Source of the DNA: Hylemonella sp.
GTDB lineage: Bacteria > Pseudomonadota > Gammaproteobacteria > Burkholderiales > Burkholderiaceae_C
Length of the DNA: 64,000 nt
Direction of reading: 5' to 3'
Assembly (NCBI GenBank): GCA_030680575.1
Contig: JAUXVI010000023.1
Location: 1 to 64,000 of the forward strand
Shown: piece by piece, positions 62,830 to 64,000 of the stretch
Layout: each line of letters starts with the position of its first letter
Numbering within the stretch: the first letter of the stretch is position 1
Notes under the pieces: model-generated
Seen by the model: the letters and a program-made list of their open reading frames with translations, nothing else
Told to the model about the DNA's origin: nothing
The model's database searches: none
Position numbers and translations under genes: made by a program

Positions 62830-64000
62830 CTTTCGATGATACCGCCCCCTAAGAACCGTGCTTGCGAGTTTCCCCGCACACGGCTCACGCACGACCACTG
62901 GCTACACAGCGTCAACAGGTCGCGTGACCTTCGACTGTTTTGCCAGATTAAAGTCCCCCGTGTTGGGGACCGGCTTGATAACCTTCAAACCTAGGGCGTG
63001 GACCCGCCGGTGACAAACCGGATGCAGAAGCACCCGGTTGGAGAGAGCGTCACTCCCTCCTAGCTGTCGGTAGACGATATGGTGGTCGTCCATATCTTCG
63101 TCAGCCAAGTCAATTTCGCACTGACAGAGAGCGCACCTGCCTCCTTGGTCGAACCATAGAGAGGCCCTTTGGATGTCCCAGATGGTGGAACCCATCCGTT
63201 GCACCCGCAGTTTTTCACCATAGGCGAGCCAGTCGGGGTGGTAAGGGTTGTAGTCCCCCTTGACCTTGATGTGTCTGACAATTTTCATGTCAGACAGGCG
63301 GTACAGTGGATACGGTACCGTTGCCTCACCCCCGGCTGCGTCCTCTTGCAGTACCGCGAACTGCTTGCGTGTACCACACTGTTTCCAGTATTGGTTGTAC
63401 ACCCAGCCCGCGGACTTTCTTGGGTGACTCCGCAGTCCCCAGCGCATCAACCGCCAATGAATCAGGGCGTCGATTTTGCTGAAGGTCTGCTTGGCCACCA
63501 CCCCTTGGTGGTACTGAGCCCAGCCTTTTAAGACTGGATTCAGGCGCTGTATCAACACTTTGACAGGGAACCTGGACACTGACGTGGCGATGATTTCCTT
63601 AACCTTGCCATAGAACGCTTTCACGTTCTTCTGACTGGGCTTGATGAGCAGTTTTCCCGAGTACTTACGGAAGTTCCACCCAAGAAAATCGAACCCCTGT
63701 TCGATGTGCACGATGCGAGTCTTTTCCTCAGACAGCGTTAGTCCCCGCTCCCGCAGGAATTCCACTATCCATGGTTTGACGATGGTGTCCAGAAGCTCTT
63801 TTGAAGCCCCGGTCACCACAAAGTCATCGGCGTATCTCACTAGGTTCACCTTACACGCCGTCAAGGCTTTGGTGGTTTTCAGCTTATCCCGGAGGAATCG
63901 CATCAAACCAGTTTCCAGCCCGTTGAGCGTGATGTTCGCCAGCGTCGGCGAAATGATGCCCCCCTGCGGGGTGCCATCATCCGTGCGCAGGAGCTGACCC
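62810..64000 (-). mobile_element. Group II intron, 3' part (continues past window end)
   Basis: Minus strand. Domain V is visible as GAGCCGTGTGCGGGGAAACT followed by CGCAAGCACGGTTC (62844-62877). Domain VI follows with a long stem capped by a GAAA tetraloop (TATCATC-GAAA-GATGATA). A bulged A lies at 62818, eight nt from the probable 3' splice site ending in AT (62810). The intron-encoded protein gene fills the rest. Domain V is of the chloroplast-like kind by eye. The 5' part and exon are outside the window. Confidence 0.88.
62902..64000 (-). CDS. ltrA: Group II intron-encoded reverse transcriptase/maturase (N-terminus outside window)
   Basis: About 366 codons visible, open at the window edge. 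I read the frame upstream of 63906 to the edge as QLLRTDDGTPQGGIISPTLA and onward, which is RT block 4, so the true start lies outside the window. Reverse transcriptase block 5 is RYADDFVVTG, with the catalytic YADD. The maturase X domain includes LNPVLKGWAQYHQGVV and DALIHWRLMRWGLRSHP. The C-terminal HNH endonuclease has CALCQCEIDLADEDMDDHHI, then CHRRVHA. All three activities look intact in the visible part, so the element may still be mobile. Confidence 0.92.
   Translation of the reverse strand, partial: GQLLRTDDGTPQGGIISPTLANITLNGLETGLMRFLRDKLKTTKALTACKVNLVRYADDFVVTGASKELLDTIVKPWIVEFLRERGLTLSEEKTRIVHIEQGFDFLGWNFRKYSGKLLIKPSQKNVKAFYGKVKEIIATSVSRFPVKVLIQRLNPVLKGWAQYHQGVVAKQTFSKIDALIHWRLMRWGLRSHPRKSAGWVYNQYWKQCGTRKQFAVLQEDAAGGEATVPYPLYRLSDMKIVRHIKVKGDYNPYHPDWLAYGEKLRVQRMGSTIWDIQRASLWFDQGGRCALCQCEIDLADEDMDDHHIVYRQLGGSDALSNRVLLHPVCHRRVHALGLKVIKPVPNTGDFNLAKQSKVTRPVDAV

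Overview
The window reads as a chromosomal segment of a GC-rich betaproteobacterium, most likely Comamonadaceae (Burkholderiales). This rests on the gene order (dksA, a STAS-domain gene, hslV-hslU and then mraZ to lpxC), the sequence character of the housekeeping proteins (HslV beginning MEQFHG, a DksA with a degenerate zinc finger), and dispersed repeats of the type I recall from Polaromonas/Rhodoferax-like genomes. No species is claimed.

Layout. 1-9.1 kb: the 3'-truncated end of a chemotaxis receptor gene (minus strand), the rRNA methyltransferase rlmI, a COG0523 metallochaperone GTPase, dksA with a long histone-H1-like N-terminal extension, a STAS-domain gene, and the hslVU protease. 9.2-28.3 kb: a complete division and cell wall (dcw) cluster, mraZ-rsmH-ftsL-ftsI-murE-murF-mraY-murD-ftsW-murG-murC-ddlB-ftsQ-ftsA-ftsZ-lpxC. 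Most junctions overlap as ATGA or GTGA. It starts at a four-repeat MraZ operator, and a hairpin terminator follows ftsZ. 28.3-33.0 kb: an accessory minus-strand block. It holds an OmpR-type two-component pair and an unusual four-gene operon: an Ala/Asp/Ser-rich helical protein, a lipoprotein, an orphan FlgH-like L-ring lipoprotein and a chalcone-isomerase-like exported protein. 33.5-42.9 kb: a YhgE/Pip membrane protein, ruvC-mtgA-tonB-like-RNase II family (minus), yqiA, then rodA and tldD (plus). 43-52.3 kb: an aromatic-codon leader peptide with a transcription attenuator ahead of DAHP synthase (aroG), then mpl, a TlpA thioredoxin, accB-accC-prmA, a zinc-ribbon protein and a PfkB kinase. 52.3-57.7 kb: DUF167, a histone-H1-like protein, and nrdB and nrdA with candidate NrdR boxes. 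58-62.8 kb: ampD, pilR, pilS, a PP0621-like protein and a CcsA-like cytochrome c assembly protein. 62.8-64 kb: the 3' half of a group II intron (reverse transcriptase/maturase/HNH) that has inserted at the 5' end of the CcsA-like gene.

How the parts fit together. Much of the window serves the cell envelope. MurC-F, MraY, MurG and Ddl make the peptidoglycan precursor; FtsW/FtsI, RodA and MtgA polymerise or crosslink it; AmpD and Mpl recycle it; LpxC commits to lipid A. AccB/AccC feed fatty acid synthesis, NrdA/NrdB supply dNTPs, and AroG feeds aromatic amino acids.

The observations most worth following up are the aroG attenuator with an apparently leaderless leader peptide, the orphan FlgH operon, a duplicated translational-coupling module creating a 29-codon ORF between ftsW and murG, the group II intron that supplies a start codon to its neighbour, the COG0523/Cys-poor DksA pair, and dispersed repeats that appear to have become coding sequence in murG and in an RNase II family gene.
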